Position numbers and translations under genes: made by a program. DNA of 64,000 bases from Aldrovandia affinis (Eukaryota; Chordata; Actinopteri; Notacanthiformes; Halosauridae). The first letter of the stretch is position 1. Every line of letters begins with the position of its first letter. The notes under the pieces were generated by a model that did no database searches, had not been told where the DNA came from, and saw only the letters and a program-made list of their open reading frames with translations. Location of the stretch: contig JAINUG010000110.1 in NCBI GenBank assembly GCA_029706075.1, positions 1,459,213 through 1,523,212 on the forward strand, written 5' to 3'. This document shows positions 23,075 through 35,639 of this stretch, in pieces.

Positions 23075-24321
23075 GGGCCTCATTCACCAACAGTGCATAT
23101 GCACATATGTGACGTAAACATTGGAATTCATCAATTTGTTCTTACTTTAAAATGTTTTAAGAGTATGCATATATGTATACCAGTGGCAGCTGGTGACCAA
23201 AACCACCCAAGTGCCCCCCCTTTTTTAAAACAGCACTCACTGTCTCCATATGTGTATAAACAACATATCATTTATCAGATAAACCCAGCATATTATGTCC
23301 ATGAGCTTTTATTCAAAAGACATGTAACTGACGTAACAACCTGTCTTCTTATCAAATTACTGGTAAAATAATTTTATTGGGAGAGTGAAGTTGAGTTGAT
23401 TGATAGCAAGCAAACAATAACGTTAACGTTAGTTGCATTTTGGTATTTATTAAAGAATCATGAAATTAATTGGCATCGGCTCTCAAGTAACATTAGCCTA
23501 TTATCTAACGTAAACTATCTTGCAGTGTAATGTAATGACTTTAGCTACAGCACAACATGATTTCTAACTTTAAATGTTGTGTAGCATGGTACTGTTAATC
23601 TTCTTTCTATGTTAGGACATGCAGTTCTTTAAAAGACTTAAAAAATGTAATAAAGTTTAATTAGTGGCATGTGTCTATTCTGTTTCAACAAGATTCTTAG
23701 AAAATTATTAACAGCTTATATTGACAATGATAATCATTTAGGAACTTATGGATTATCATATGTCATATATATGACATATATCATATCATATGTCACATTA
23801 AAGGTACAATTTTAAGAATTTAAAGATGAAACTTAACATCGCCCTTGTCCACCACCAGTTTCGTTCTTTTCTTGTTCTCCATATCATTTCGCATTCTTGA
23901 ATCAACTTTTAAATCAAACCATTTCTTTCCAATTTATGTCACAGTGTGTCTCTCAGGAGAGACTGCATTGGCTGCTTCACAAATGACATTCCAGGCTGCT
24001 TTCTTCCCAGACAAGTTACACCAGCAGTCACCTTTCTTCTTTCTTGTACCTTTTGGTGGCATGTTTGAGTTGGTACTTTTTCTTTGACTTGATTCTTGAC
24101 TATACGACTGTGCAATCATAAGGGCCTTATATAGGGTTTCTGGGGTTTGTATTATGCTAATTAGAAATGGCATGCACATGCACATAACACAAGAACAATT
24201 GTAATTCATCAATATACGCACGTGGGTAATAATAAAATTAACCGATGTGCACATTTCATAAATCCGATACTTTTTTTCGGTACTTTTGCATGAATGAGTG
24301 TTATATTAGTGAATGAGGCCC
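23075..24321. mobile_element. PIF/Harbinger-like element without transposase
   Basis: The ends are inverted: GGGCCTCATTCACCAA at 23,075 and, reversed, GGGCCTCATTCACTAA at 24,321. Both ends are flanked by CAT (23,072-23,074 and 24,322-24,324), consistent with the 3-bp target duplication of the PIF/Harbinger superfamily. The element is about 1.25 kb. Inside, on the minus strand, is a Myb/SANT-like gene, the usual partner ORF of Harbinger elements. No transposase is present. A perfect 16-bp palindrome TGTCATATATATGACA lies near 23,761. It is probably a non-autonomous, decayed copy. Confidence 0.78.
23819..24062 (-). pseudogene. Harbinger Myb/SANT-like DNA-binding protein, frameshifted
   Basis: From ATG at 24,062: MPPKGTRKKKGD, then KKAAWNVICEAANAVSPERH. 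After a single-base frameshift near 23,937 comes KKWFDLKVDSRMRND and a stop near 23,819. This is the pattern of the Myb/SANT-like domain found in the second protein of Harbinger transposons and in NAIF1/MSANTD-type host proteins: a tryptophan-containing helix, 'EI(K)KKW' as recognition-helix core, then a basic tail. In the family this protein binds the element ends and brings the transposase into the nucleus. The copy is short and broken, and its transposase partner is absent. Confidence 0.7.
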
Positions 24322-24800
24322 CATGACCTTGAAAAGATGTCTTGTGATGGTAAGTGACCCAAAAACATGTATAAAAAGGGGTCTGAACCAGGCTTGGGCT
24401 GGTCCTCCCCCATATCATAAATTAATCATGCATGGGCTACAGAGGGTCCTCTCTCCATCTCCTTCAAACAATTAAAGTGTGACCTATTGATGGCTTAAGT
24501 CCAGTCTGCTAATTCAGGGTTTGATTCCATACATTGCTGCATTCTTGGGAGATCTTGTCCTGAATGACACTTTGTGCCTTAGCTTAATAAACCAGGTCTT
24601 AATTTTAATTTAATTGTGAGTTGTATATATTTGACGAAGGTAGATCTACAAGATTGTTCTGCCTATTAAATCATTCTGTGATTTAATTGATAATTAGCAT
24701 CCAGTGCAATAATTATTAAATTAAATTGAATAAATATATTTTACAAGTGGGGGTTTTGACACGTAATGCCACTTTTGTTCAGTATTCACTTTTTGTTCAG

Positions 24801-24847
<47 letters not shown>

Positions 24848-25394
24848 TGTAGGCATGACTACCTTGCTAATTGCTCTGGATTTCAGCGTCCACCAAATAA
24901 TTATAGCTGCACTAATTACACTGTGCGACTAATTAAAAACTCCAGAACAGCTGTTGTTAGTTTGTTGAAAAGATGGTTACCTATGTGAATCAAATGCAAT
25001 GTGGAGTTATGCCTTTAACTTTAGCTTCTGTAATTGCTGCCAGACAGACACGTCATCAAAAATCAGACCAAGAAAATATATTTAAGACAATCGTTTTCCA
25101 ACTAATATAAAAACAGGTTCAGTCATTTCTGTGCCATCAAATATATAATTGTCCACACATTGATACACTTGACCTCTCACGATTCAGTGAGCACTGTTAA
25201 TGGTGCTTCCACCTGCAAAAACCTCATACAATTTGTGCTAGGGAGAAGGATATTATACATTCATAACAAGTTAATTAACTGTGAATTGTTATGCAAAATA
25301 TAATTTGAATAAAGGCAGTTAATTAAATATTACTTATTTATTTTAGAATTTATTACAGAAAGTGTGTTTCCCTGGAGCCTAAATACATTTGTTG
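24322..25394. other. non-coding stretch with an (AT)n tract
   Basis: No gene. A tyrosine/isoleucine-rich frame at 24,726-24,932 is only the translated (AT)n repeat. A tRNA-like GGGTTTGATTCC near 24,517 might mark a worn SINE but lacks a second box I can support. Confidence 0.45.
24801..24844. repeat. (AT)n microsatellite
   Basis: About 22 uninterrupted AT dinucleotides. Simple sequence, probably length-variable. Confidence 0.95.
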
Positions 25395-25530
25395 TTATCT
25401 TAATGGTATGCATACAATGTATGGAGCACTGTGTCAAACCTGGTCTTAAAAAATCCAATGGCCACTCCTGGCAACCCATTCCATGCATTAATATACTCTC
25501 TCCGTGAGAGCATGCAGTAGATGGGCAATT
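25395..25530 (+). repeat. worn copy of the 28.5-kb dispersed repeat
   Basis: CCTGGTCTTAAAAAATCCAA and then CACTCCTGGCAACCCATTCCATGCATT match the layout of the 28.64-kb sequence (CTTGGTCTTAAATACCCCAA, then ACCTGGCAAGCTGTTCCAGGCATT). Only this middle segment is recognisable. Confidence 0.5.
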
Positions 25531-28500
25531 ATATTTTTCTTTTAAATAACCATTAAAAAATGTCATGAAAAGATATGTTTTTAAAAGTTACAAGCCGACA
25601 ATAACATTATTTCGTATTGACATTTCTGGCAGTTGTCCCTGAAATGTGGATTTACTTACATTTCAGTGCAAATTGTTAAAGTATATGGTTCATTGAACTA
25701 TTTCAAGCTCCCAAAACGGAGGTATCAGATCTGTTACAAGGACAACGTGATGACAAATTTCAGTCATAAACTTTCACTATGTATGCTCTCTATGAAAAGT
25801 GTATATGTACATATTCTGGGGGAACTGGTAGCTACCTATGTCACTCAGAATTGATATGACTCGTAGGGTTTGTAGCCTGGTGAAAAGTAATATGCACTAA
25901 ACCTTTAGATGAACAAATACAATATGGGTTGTAAATTATCCTGTGAAAGGGAGGGGGGGTCATATGAGGCGACTTTTGTTTTATGGATTTTGGGGTTTGA
26001 AGTGAGACGGAACAGTGCTCCATTTTTCTAGTTACACCCTCAGAGCCAAACTATGATTAGGCAGGTGCATATCTCATGCCAAATCTAATATTGCACATTA
26101 TCATAAAAAACATTGAAATATGTTTTCCTTTGTTTGTAATGCTAATGTACAGATACCGATATACATTTTTTGTAGACTCCATAATCTTGGGTATAATCAG
26201 GTTATAAACAGAAAGAGAAACAATGGCATTTAAGTCAGATTAAATCTATAATGAAAGTTAAGTTCTGACGGGAAGTTTTTATTTATTTTATTTTTATTTA
26301 TAAGTACATTGAACAAATTCATTGCAAGCCATTTCTTAAAAAGCTCTGTAGTCAACTGAAGCTCTGTAACTGACTATATTAAAACAAGAAACGAAGAGCA
26401 ATTAATCAAATACACTGTCAGTGTGTTTTCTTCACTGAGAAAGACAAAAAATCATTAGCTAAGCAAGCATGATTCAATTTCCCATTCTCTCTCATTTGAT
26501 TAATAAAGTAAATGAAAGCAAAATTGAAATGACAGCACATTGTGTTTAAACAATCCAGAAGGATAGCTTTATTTATTCTAAGACGTATAATGCATTATAA
26601 ATGTATGAAGTGTTTCTTTAGTAATGATGTACAAATATATTTAATTGCATGTGGTTCTGCATTTCATTGCATGAAATCACTTCCATAATATCCTTTCCAT
26701 ATGAGGCACTGATGGTTTTCTACATGGGACTGGAATTTGCTTCTTCAGGAGGTGGCTACATAGACTAGCCTACCTAGAAGTAGTCAATCAGTAGTCAAAT
26801 AAATAGCAGAGACTTAAGAATAGATGTGAATTTTGTCCTGCAATGTAACCTCCCCCTACCACCTAATTGGTGTGAGAGCAAAAGCAGCGCTGCTACCACA
26901 TGTTCAAAATGGAAAAAGCCCCCCTTTTACAGCTGCTTGGGGTTGGCAGATGAGTTTCCATGGCAAAGTGCAATCTCCCATAGTAAACTGTAACCTCCAG
27001 ACACTTCTGCTTGTCCTAATGTGAACATACCATTTCGATCAACAAATCAAATGTAGGAATTTAGGAATAGCAAGCAAAAACAATCCTGTTTACAATAGTC
27101 TGACTGAAATAGCCTGTCCGCATTAAATATAAGCAAGTCCACAGTGTGAATTACACAAGCACACAAACCAACAGCATAATATGGTCCCATCTGAATGTCT
27201 GAAGGACCTTGTAAACATACCTTGAGGCATCAATTTGTTTAGTGCCAAATATTGGGATGACAGGTATGCCATCCGCCAAGTTATGGGTTGGTGGGACATA
27301 CCCCAAACCTATACAGCACTGAGACCTTGGAAAGTACTTCTGTGGGGGCGCCTTTCATGGTCTCCCACAGAAATAACTACAATGGCCACAGATTCTCAGT
27401 CCTTACAAACATTAAACCTCTGTACGCTCTGACCTGATGTAAACACATAGGATTCAGATACAACTTTACATGGCCACACAATAAAGCCCTGTTGGGCAAG
27501 TAGGAATTTCTCTAATTTAGGGTGTGGCAGCTCTGAATCCAGCCAATGTCTACTATTAATTGTCTCCTTATAACAGGCTACCCCTCTGAAAGATAACCCA
27601 AGGGAACAAGGAACAGAAGACTCCTAAATGCTGTACACGTATAATAATATTTGACAAATTTAAATGATCAATTATTATTAAAGATAATAATTCTAATTTA
27701 AACCTTCAAATTTGTTGATATGTTAATTGAGAAGAAACTGGTGGAATCAACCTGCAAGTCAAAACTTAATTAAGTCAAAACAGAAATGATAATAAATCAA
27801 TTACCAGCAGAAAGAGAGAAACCAGATAAAATCAGACCTTGCCAAAGACCAAACTCCAGCCTCAGCACAAAGGAATACAGGAAAGGAAGGAAAATAAAAG
27901 ATGGAAAGATCCCAACCAAGGAAACAACCACAAAATAAAAGAAGAAAATGTATCTTCTCCCAACCCGAACAGAATCTAATTCTAATTCTAATCTAATTAG
28001 AATTTAGTCAAAACTCGACTCAAGCCCTCCTCTCCGGTCATATAATTAGGCAGGAGTTGGATGATGTTGATTGGATGAAGTTAGAGCACTGAAGGGGTCG
28101 GGATAATTTATGACAAGGACTGGCTTTATCTAATGGTCTTAATAGTACTTTTCCTAAAAGTACCTTTAGCTTATCGAAAGCAGGGCTAAGTACCATAATA
28201 TTATTATGAAAATATTCATAGCTTAAAACCCTTTTGAAGGAGATCAAACATGAATAGATTACGAGGTAATTCCACTTAATTATTAACTAACTCTTACAAA
28301 AATGGGACATTTCTCCTGCTTTCAAAAATAGAGGTGATATTTGTAAATAATAATTGTCATACACAACCAGTAGTAGAATTGACATTTTCAGGCAAAGAAT
28401 ATCGCTACCATGTGACAAGGCCAATCATGACACGTGGATCCTTGTTTTTAACTAGTGCAACCTAGAAAATGTACATTCAAACCTGGGAAGCCTCAAAAAC

Positions 28501-28534
28501 TATTACTTACTTGGAATGAAGACATTCAATTAGA
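25531..28534. other. non-coding stretch
   Basis: AT-rich, no gene or transposon end recognised. The block 26,430-26,560 has TTAATAAAGTAAATGA-type AT words and could be regulatory, without further evidence. Several TCTAATTCTAATTCTAATCTAATTAG near-repeats occur at about 27,975-28,005. Confidence 0.45.
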
Positions 28535-29115
28535 GCATAAGAATACATAATGACGAGAACAGACCATTTGGCCCATCAAGGCTCGTAATTTTTCTAGTTT
28601 AAATAATGTCCAGTACTGCATCAACCTTGGTCTTAAATACCCCAAGTGTATCTGCCTCAACTACCTCACCTGGCAAGCTGTTCCAGGCATTGACAACTCC
28701 TCCAAAAAACATCCTGATATCTGTGCAGAATTAGCCTTTAACTGTGCCTTTTACCTGTGTCATCTTGTTCTGGTAGTTCACTTTGTTAATAAAATCCCCC
28801 ACTCAATCAAACCTCAATGAAATCCCCCCTAAGTCTCTGTTTGCTAAGCTTGAATAGATTGAGTGTCTTCAGTCTTTCCTCGTAACGTTTACCATTTACC
28901 TCATATGAGGTACCAATTTTTTCAAGACCTTCAACATCTTTCTTGTAGTGTGGTGCTTAGACTGCACACAGTTACTCTAAATGAGTTCTTACAAAGGCAT
29001 TGATATACATTGATATAACATCAATGTAATCTCCTTTGATTAATACTCCTAGCATCCTGTTGGCCTTTTTCACAACTGCCACGCACTGCTTAGATGCGGA
29101 TAGAGTTTGATCAAC
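28535..29115 (-). repeat. dispersed repeat, GGCCCATCAAGGCTCG type
   Basis: A long repeat with landmarks GAACAGACCATTTGGCCCAT + CAAGGCTCG (28,556), TGGCAAGCTGTTCCAGGCAT (28,672), a TCTTTCCTCGTAACGTTT block (28,874), TTCTTGTAGTGTGGTGCTTA + GACTGCACACAGTTACTC (28,942), and CCTGTTGGCCTTTTTCACAA (29,056). I recall the same order of landmarks in abundant repeats of sturgeon, gar and other early ray-finned fishes and in amphibians. I think it is a LINE-associated (CR1-like) sequence but am not certain of class or strand. Confidence 0.6.
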
Positions 29116-30785
29116 TACAACTCACATTTTGTGACATAACATTTGAAGAAACCTTTTGTGAGATGAGACTATAAGATGAAGAAACACACGGCCACGTTTC
29201 TTGAACAAAAGTAGGAAAATATGGATAGTGTTGCTGTATGAATATATAGTGGTTAAAATGTAGTTGTAACTTGGCATCAATTTGATCAGTAATTTGGTAT
29301 GCACACCAATTTTAGGAATTGTGTTTTACAGATGCATAAAGAGAATATGCTATTTATATGTGAGTAACTTGGCTTTTTTACGTTGAAAACATGTTTGTTG
29401 AGATTTAAAATACACCTAAGTTCATAAATGCTACATTGTTTGTATCAGCAGACTGGGACTTGCTCTGAGCACAAAGGGTGATGAGGCCAATTTACTTCTG
29501 TGTCAACATCGGCCGCCAAGATTTTATATGCTTATGTGCAATGGAGATTTATGCCCTTGAGCTAATTATCATTAATATGAATGGGGTGAAATTAATACAT
29601 TTTTCCCCTTATGAAACCTGTCCTCTATCTTTATGCCATTATAGTCATTATATCTAATGTGCATTAAACCTCGTTAGCTTTTGAAAGTGATCTCAAGCAT
29701 AGAAGCTCTTTTTACTCTCTGTTAATGGTAGATATAGGCTATAGTGTCTAATAAACTATTTTTGATTACATTTCATTTATGTATGTGACATAGGCATTCT
29801 ACAGATTAATCGCACAATTAATTTTTTGAAATTAAATACAGAACCACATTTTCCCTTTAGACATAAAGATTCTCAAGGCATAGCCAATAGCTGATAAATG
29901 AAAACATTTTTAAAATGTTCAATCCACATTGTAGGCGTAGCATAGCATGTGAAAATGCTTAATTGATAATCAGCTACATTTACTAAGTTTTCCCTATAAT
30001 AAACTTAGCAAAACAAATTGATATTAATCCCATGCCAGACATTCACACTCTAAATCTATAAATCTCCTCTGAGAGGATCATCAAAATATACCGTAAGATT
30101 ACAAACATGTAACATGGTGTAATACTGTATTATTATCTTTATGCAAACGACAAACCTTCAAGAATGGAAATCTCCATACACCTACACGAGGCTGAACACT
30201 GTCTCACTCCAGATACAGTGACCTATCAGTATTTCTTTCCATTACCTGAAAATATCCTTTTGCCTCAGGTAAAATACTCCCATCCTGTAGGATTAGGTTT
30301 CAGTAGGACTGCATTTGGAATCTGAGCAGCAGGAGCTACTGGGGGAGCAGTCAGTTGCCATACACAGCCTATCCACCATATCACTGCTTAAACCTTGTGC
30401 TCTGCTCTTTTTAAAAAAACACTATACAGTTAGATTTCATAAAACAGCTCTGAGGCACGTAACATTCTGCTCACGCTAAGTGTTGATGCTACTTTGGAAA
30501 GATGTATCTACTGTATGTTGCACAATACTGTATAAATTGTTGTGAGTAAACCAGGCACCAAAGTAATCAAGAAAATGTTATCTCAGTTACATTCAGGCCT
30601 TGGATGGCATTTTGGGTAATATCTGTTATATTCAAAGGAAAGGTCTCCCCGGCAAAGCAAATAGGACAACAGCACACAAGTCTGGATTCAGAGGGCTCCA
30701 TTGAACCTATACTGGCTTATTAGGTGTGGATGTTGCTATGGGAATGGATGTTGCTATGGGCCTCTCGTTGTAATTATACAATAAT
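29116..30785. other. non-coding stretch
   Basis: No gene recognised. The block 29,505-29,660 (GAGCTAATTATCATTAATAT, GTGAAATTAATACA) resembles AT-rich enhancer-type conserved sequence. A direct repeat of TGGATGTTGCTATGGG occurs twice at 30,727-30,760. Confidence 0.4.
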
Positions 30786-30786
30786 G

Positions 30787-30900
30787 GCAGAGTGGTGTAA
30801 TTATTAAGGAACTATGACCACAGTTTGCAGGTTTGATTCCCAGACAGGGCACTACAACTGTTCCCTTGAGTAAGAATATAGCCAGAATTTCACAATTGTT
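30787..30900 (+). repeat. tRNA-derived SINE head
   Basis: A-box-like GCAGAGTGGTGTAATTATTA and B-box GGTTTGATTCCC (30,830-30,841), then CAGGGCACTACAACTGTTCC and CTTGAGTAAGAA. It is the same layout as the SINE at 20.1 kb but in the opposite orientation. The tail is lost. Confidence 0.65.
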
Positions 30901-30984
30901 TATTCTGACTAAGTGAGAACAAATAGGTACAGAACACCTTATATCAATAGGCTGATATTTTTGATATTGAAAAATTATGTTTTT

Positions 30985-31252
30985 TGTGTTGTTGTTCTGA
31001 AAAAATTCAGTTGTTTGAGGACATCACTTTGTGAACCGACTTGTGTAACTGAGGAACTGAACTGGATTTGTGGACTGGAATACGGATAACAACGACGAGT
31101 AAGGATTGTGGACTTTGTGTTTTTGGATTCCCCCAAATACCCCCCTTTTTTGTGTTTGTCAAGATTAATTTAATAAAGTCATTGTTTTGTTTGTAATACT
31201 TGCCTATGCCCTCTGCAAGGTCAGTGAATGTCGCCCAACCCTAAGGGACACC
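30985..31252 (+). repeat. possible solo-LTR-like fragment
   Basis: The stretch with GGATTCCCCCAAATACCCCC, a long T-run, then TTAATAAAGTCATTG (AATAAA at 31,172) and TACTTGCCTATGCC resembles the 3' half of a fish Ty3/gypsy LTR. No TG...CA boundary, duplication or primer site was found. This is a weak inference from composition and order. Confidence 0.3.
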
Positions 31253-34200
31253 ACAATATATATAATTTTTAAATCTAATATTTTGGTAAAATGATCAGTG
31301 CAGCCATGTATAAAACGGTTCTGGGGTGGGTTTCCCCAAAAAAGTTGAATGCTAGAGATTTACGTGCGACTTTACAATGAACATAGTACATAAGAAAATG
31401 GGGCCTTTATAGTGTTGCTGTTATTATCTGGAATTTTACACACAGTTTATATATACTTATTAACTCCACCACAGATTAATATGTTTATTTGCAGAAATTC
31501 AACAGTATTCTTTCAAACTGCTAGATAAACACTTACTGTAAGTGATTGACTCTGACTCTGGAGCATACTTTTTACAAAGTAAATGGGGCATACTTGGCAA
31601 TAACATCAGTCAATATTTTAAAAACTTTTATTAGTTTTAAATGCTCAAAACAACTGTGCATCACTCAAAACAAATTAATTACTGTAACAGTAACTCTAAC
31701 ATTACTACATTAGCTATATACCTAGCTAGCTTTACAGTACTACTACTATTTTGCTAACATGAACTTTTTTTAACCAGATGTAGGTTAGCAGAGAATTATT
31801 GGCAAATGATTGTATACATACAAACAGTTTTCTAAGCAAGTTCTGCTTACTGGGGAAACTTCCAATGGAATTGTGTCATTTCCTGTCTTGAGAATGGAGC
31901 TGTCCCCATGGCAGAGGTGTCCTGGACAGACAGACCCTTCTCATTCACTAAGTAGTTGTCACCCAGCAGCAGGCTGGTAGTTAAACCCTTCAATAAAACA
32001 TGTTTTCTTTCAAAAGTTAATTGTAAGCAGTACATGTTTGTGCGTTGTGCTTTCCTTGTTACCTACAGCATATTTGAGTGGGTTTTAGTGGGTGGGTTTT
32101 TAATGCTAGTTGGCTCACTGTAAAACCAACTTTTGAGAGCTAAATTTCCCTATTGAACAGACTGCAGCTCCCACTGTAAGAACCATTTAAAATCCACCTC
32201 CTTTAAATATAAACTTGACAACTCTTGACACAGCTAAAAAAAGCCTGACCGTAATGCAATTTATCACTGAGTATCCATACTATTTCTGTCCCATGGCATC
32301 CACACTTAGCAGTTATGCACAGTATAATAATGCATGATGAAACATTACATAACACATTTGTTATGTTTCTGTATTTTTGATTATGTAACAAAGCCTACCT
32401 ACCTAATATGGATAGCACAAGCATTTGGTTGTGGTAGAGTTTTCATCACATGTATCTTGCCTATACAGGCTTTAGTGAGTTATTCTTGAATTAGCAGCTC
32501 AGAGCATCCTGCAGACAGCATGGGAGAGTTTGCTATGTTTTACCTGTAGCATATAAGTTAGTTGTGGGTGGAGGTGGAACAAGAGCTACTCTGATCATTG
32601 TTTGCGAAGGCAAAATACATGCATTGGAACCTGTTGGTTTTTTTACACTCCAAACTTTGATTGCAAACAAATGATCTTGAATCTTCATCATTGTCACTGG
32701 AGTAAAACATAAAAATGCATAATGTTGCAACCAATTAAACAAATGAAAAAAGGGATTTTAAGTTAGGTGGTTGATAATTTACAGGCAGTGTACTGCAGAA
32801 GCTGTCAACAGTCAGTGCCTTATGAAAACATTCCTTCATTACAAGATGACAAGATAAACAACATTTTAAACAAGACATTTAAAATATTATATTCTATGCT
32901 CAAACAAAACAGCACAGGATAGATGCGCTGTAGGCCAGCTGATTATATTATATTTATAGTATGTTACTCTAAATGGCTAATTTAATTGCATTATTAGATT
33001 TGACATTAAAATAAAGCCTTCTGTATGAAAGGAGTAAGAAGCAACATTTGGTACAGGAACTAACAATGAATCTCTGTTCTGTTTCAGGACTTGAATTGTA
33101 TTCCATTACTGGCACCATTAGTACCTTCTATTTTGCTTTTCAGCTGCAGAATACAATGGGGTCCACATAATTACAGTCATGAAAAAGCACCTTTCTCTGC
33201 TATAAAATGTAGAAAGATTTAATTGGCTTGTAGTGCAACTGAGCTAATTATATGCAAAGGATCATTCATTATACATTAGAGGTACTGTTAAACCAGAGAA
33301 TCTGGGTTGGCATGAATGCTTTATTTACCTTAGTAACAGTAACTAATAATTAGACTATATTACTTGATTGTCATTTACAAAATGATTTATTCTAGGGCTG
33401 TCACGGTGACCATATGTGTGAGAAATGTGTTTGTACATTGATTGAAATTGTTCTTCTACTGTTTTGGTACTTTAGGTCTACATAGATTTAGGTCAATCTA
33501 CCAAACGTTCTCAATCTTGAACAACGCTTCTTTCCTGCCTCCTCTTGCTTTGCAAAGCATGCGCTCTTTGAAGTTTACTGGAAATCTACTGGAATTGGGT
33601 GGGGGTGGGAGGGGGAGGGAAGGTTTATTCCAGGCTAGGAGGCGAACTGTTACTTTGGCAGTATTTATTTCTCAGGTTGTAGAATAAGCAGGATAAGAAT
33701 ATTTGCACTACCCACTTCCCACCTAATGATAGCGTAAAGGTAGGCTATTTTGTCATTTGGAGTCTGATAGCAATTGTAGGCTACCAGATGAACACACTAA
33801 GTCAGATGAGAAAAACAATAACAACAAGATGGATCTCGTCACAAAGCCTAACACGTCTTCAGCTATCTGGGCAAATTTCAGATTTCCACCAAATGAAAAT
33901 GGAGAGCTCAAGAATTTGGATTACAGCTGGTGTGCAGTGAACCTTATGGATATTCTTACACTCTCAATTTTTTCGTTGTAGTTAGTGTGCCCTGTTTCAA
34001 TTTGTTGACACTTTCCTTTAACTGTGTCAAAATATTGACACGTGTATATGGTTGCAAAATTTTAGGAATTTAAAAAACAGGAAACTTTTCTGGGAATTTC
34101 TGGGAATTGAATGAGAATTTATAATCATAGGACAATACTGTTCCATACAATCGAAAACAGGCTTTTTCAAACTTTATCAAAATTATTATTTTCAACTTTA

Positions 34201-35639
34201 TTGAAATGCTTGCTAAGTTTACCTACAATATTAGTAGCAAGCATAGCTACTAGATTGATTTATCAACAAATGTATAATTAATGCTTGATGGTATAATTGG
34301 TGATTCACCTGCAGTGTTTATCAAATGATTTCAATAGTGACTGAGTGCCTACAGTGACACCTTGAGGATTCGGGTTGAAATACCGGTCACATGTCTCTCA
34401 AGTCACATGGTCAGGAATTTATATGGGCCCTATTCTAATACACAGTCACTGACACGCAACACGTTCATCATCAGTTGTATAATAGAAAATCAAGATTATG
34501 ATTAAAACTATGATTCCACTGCCAATATAAAATCAATCTGTAGTGCCTTATGATTACTTCATCGGATCAATTTATTCTTTGTCAACCAACCAACAAGGTT
34601 GAAAAACACAAATGCGCAGATGTCCATGTTTTCTCGTCAGTGTGGCTGCAGATGTTTTTGGATGGGTCAGGATAGTAAATGTTCACCAAGGAAAAATCTA
34701 TGTATTTGATTTCCTTTTTATGACTGATTATTCAGGAATTCAAACCCATGCAATGCACCGGCCAAATAATCAATACTAATTTACAATTTACAATAGGCAA
34801 ATACCAGTGCGTTTAACAGCATTGAACTCAGACCCCCTTATTTGCCAGCTTATAATACAAAAAGGAGAACTTGTTTAATGTAACCATTCATGGATAATAT
34901 GGAGGGTGTTTCCGAGAGAAATGTATTGCTGAGTCTTTTGCCCATGTACATTACAGAACCAAGGCATAGACAGACCAATCATCTCAATCATCCAAAGGCA
35001 ATCAAGGTGGTCTTCTTATCATTCCAGAAGTTTTGGCATATTCCATGGATAATCACGCCCCTTAATACTGACTGGCACATTCCATTTTATGGACTAATTC
35101 TGTTTGAGGATAATTTATTTATGGGAAATGGGCAAAGAGGGGAAAATTCTTGTTTTCATAAAAAAATGTCTGAACCTTTTTCTCAAATATACACAGAGAA
35201 TACCCATTTAAAAAAAATCATTTTATGTTGGTTATTTATTTATACATTTATATCCTGAACACAGGAAACAAAATGTCTTTCTGTGCTAAAAATTGTGTGT
35301 TTTTCAAAATCTACTGTGTGTAGCTTGATCAAAACTATAAATCTGTTACAATAACTAACATGTCTGTGGGCACACACAGTAGTGGTAGTATATTGTACAA
35401 CCCAGTCTCACACCCAGTTTATCAAATCTGCCTGACCCTGTGATAACCCAGTCTGGTTATTGTTTGTTTGTTTATTTATTTTTAACATAGCTGTTGGTAA
35501 TAAACAAGGAAACATTGTATTATGATAAATATAATTACTATAACAAAACCATGAATTTGTCTGCCTATTTTACCAAGTCCTTTTGCCAATAATTCTCTGC
35601 TAACCTAAAGCATATGCTGTCCCAACGCAGCTATCGTAT
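31253..35639. other. long non-coding stretch
   Basis: No gene recognised. A 122-residue frame at 34,890-35,258 (plus) has no motif. The block 33,170-33,280 (TTTAATTGGCTTGTAGTGCA, GAGCTAATTATATGCAAA) contains octamer-like and homeodomain-like words. The block 33,590-33,625 is a G-rich run. The rest is AT-rich. Confidence 0.45.

Noticed and set aside
24726-24932. Open frame with alternating Tyr-Ile
   Set aside because: Translated (AT)n microsatellite.
34890-35258. 122-codon plus-strand open frame
   Set aside because: No motif recognised; composition is as in the surrounding non-coding DNA.
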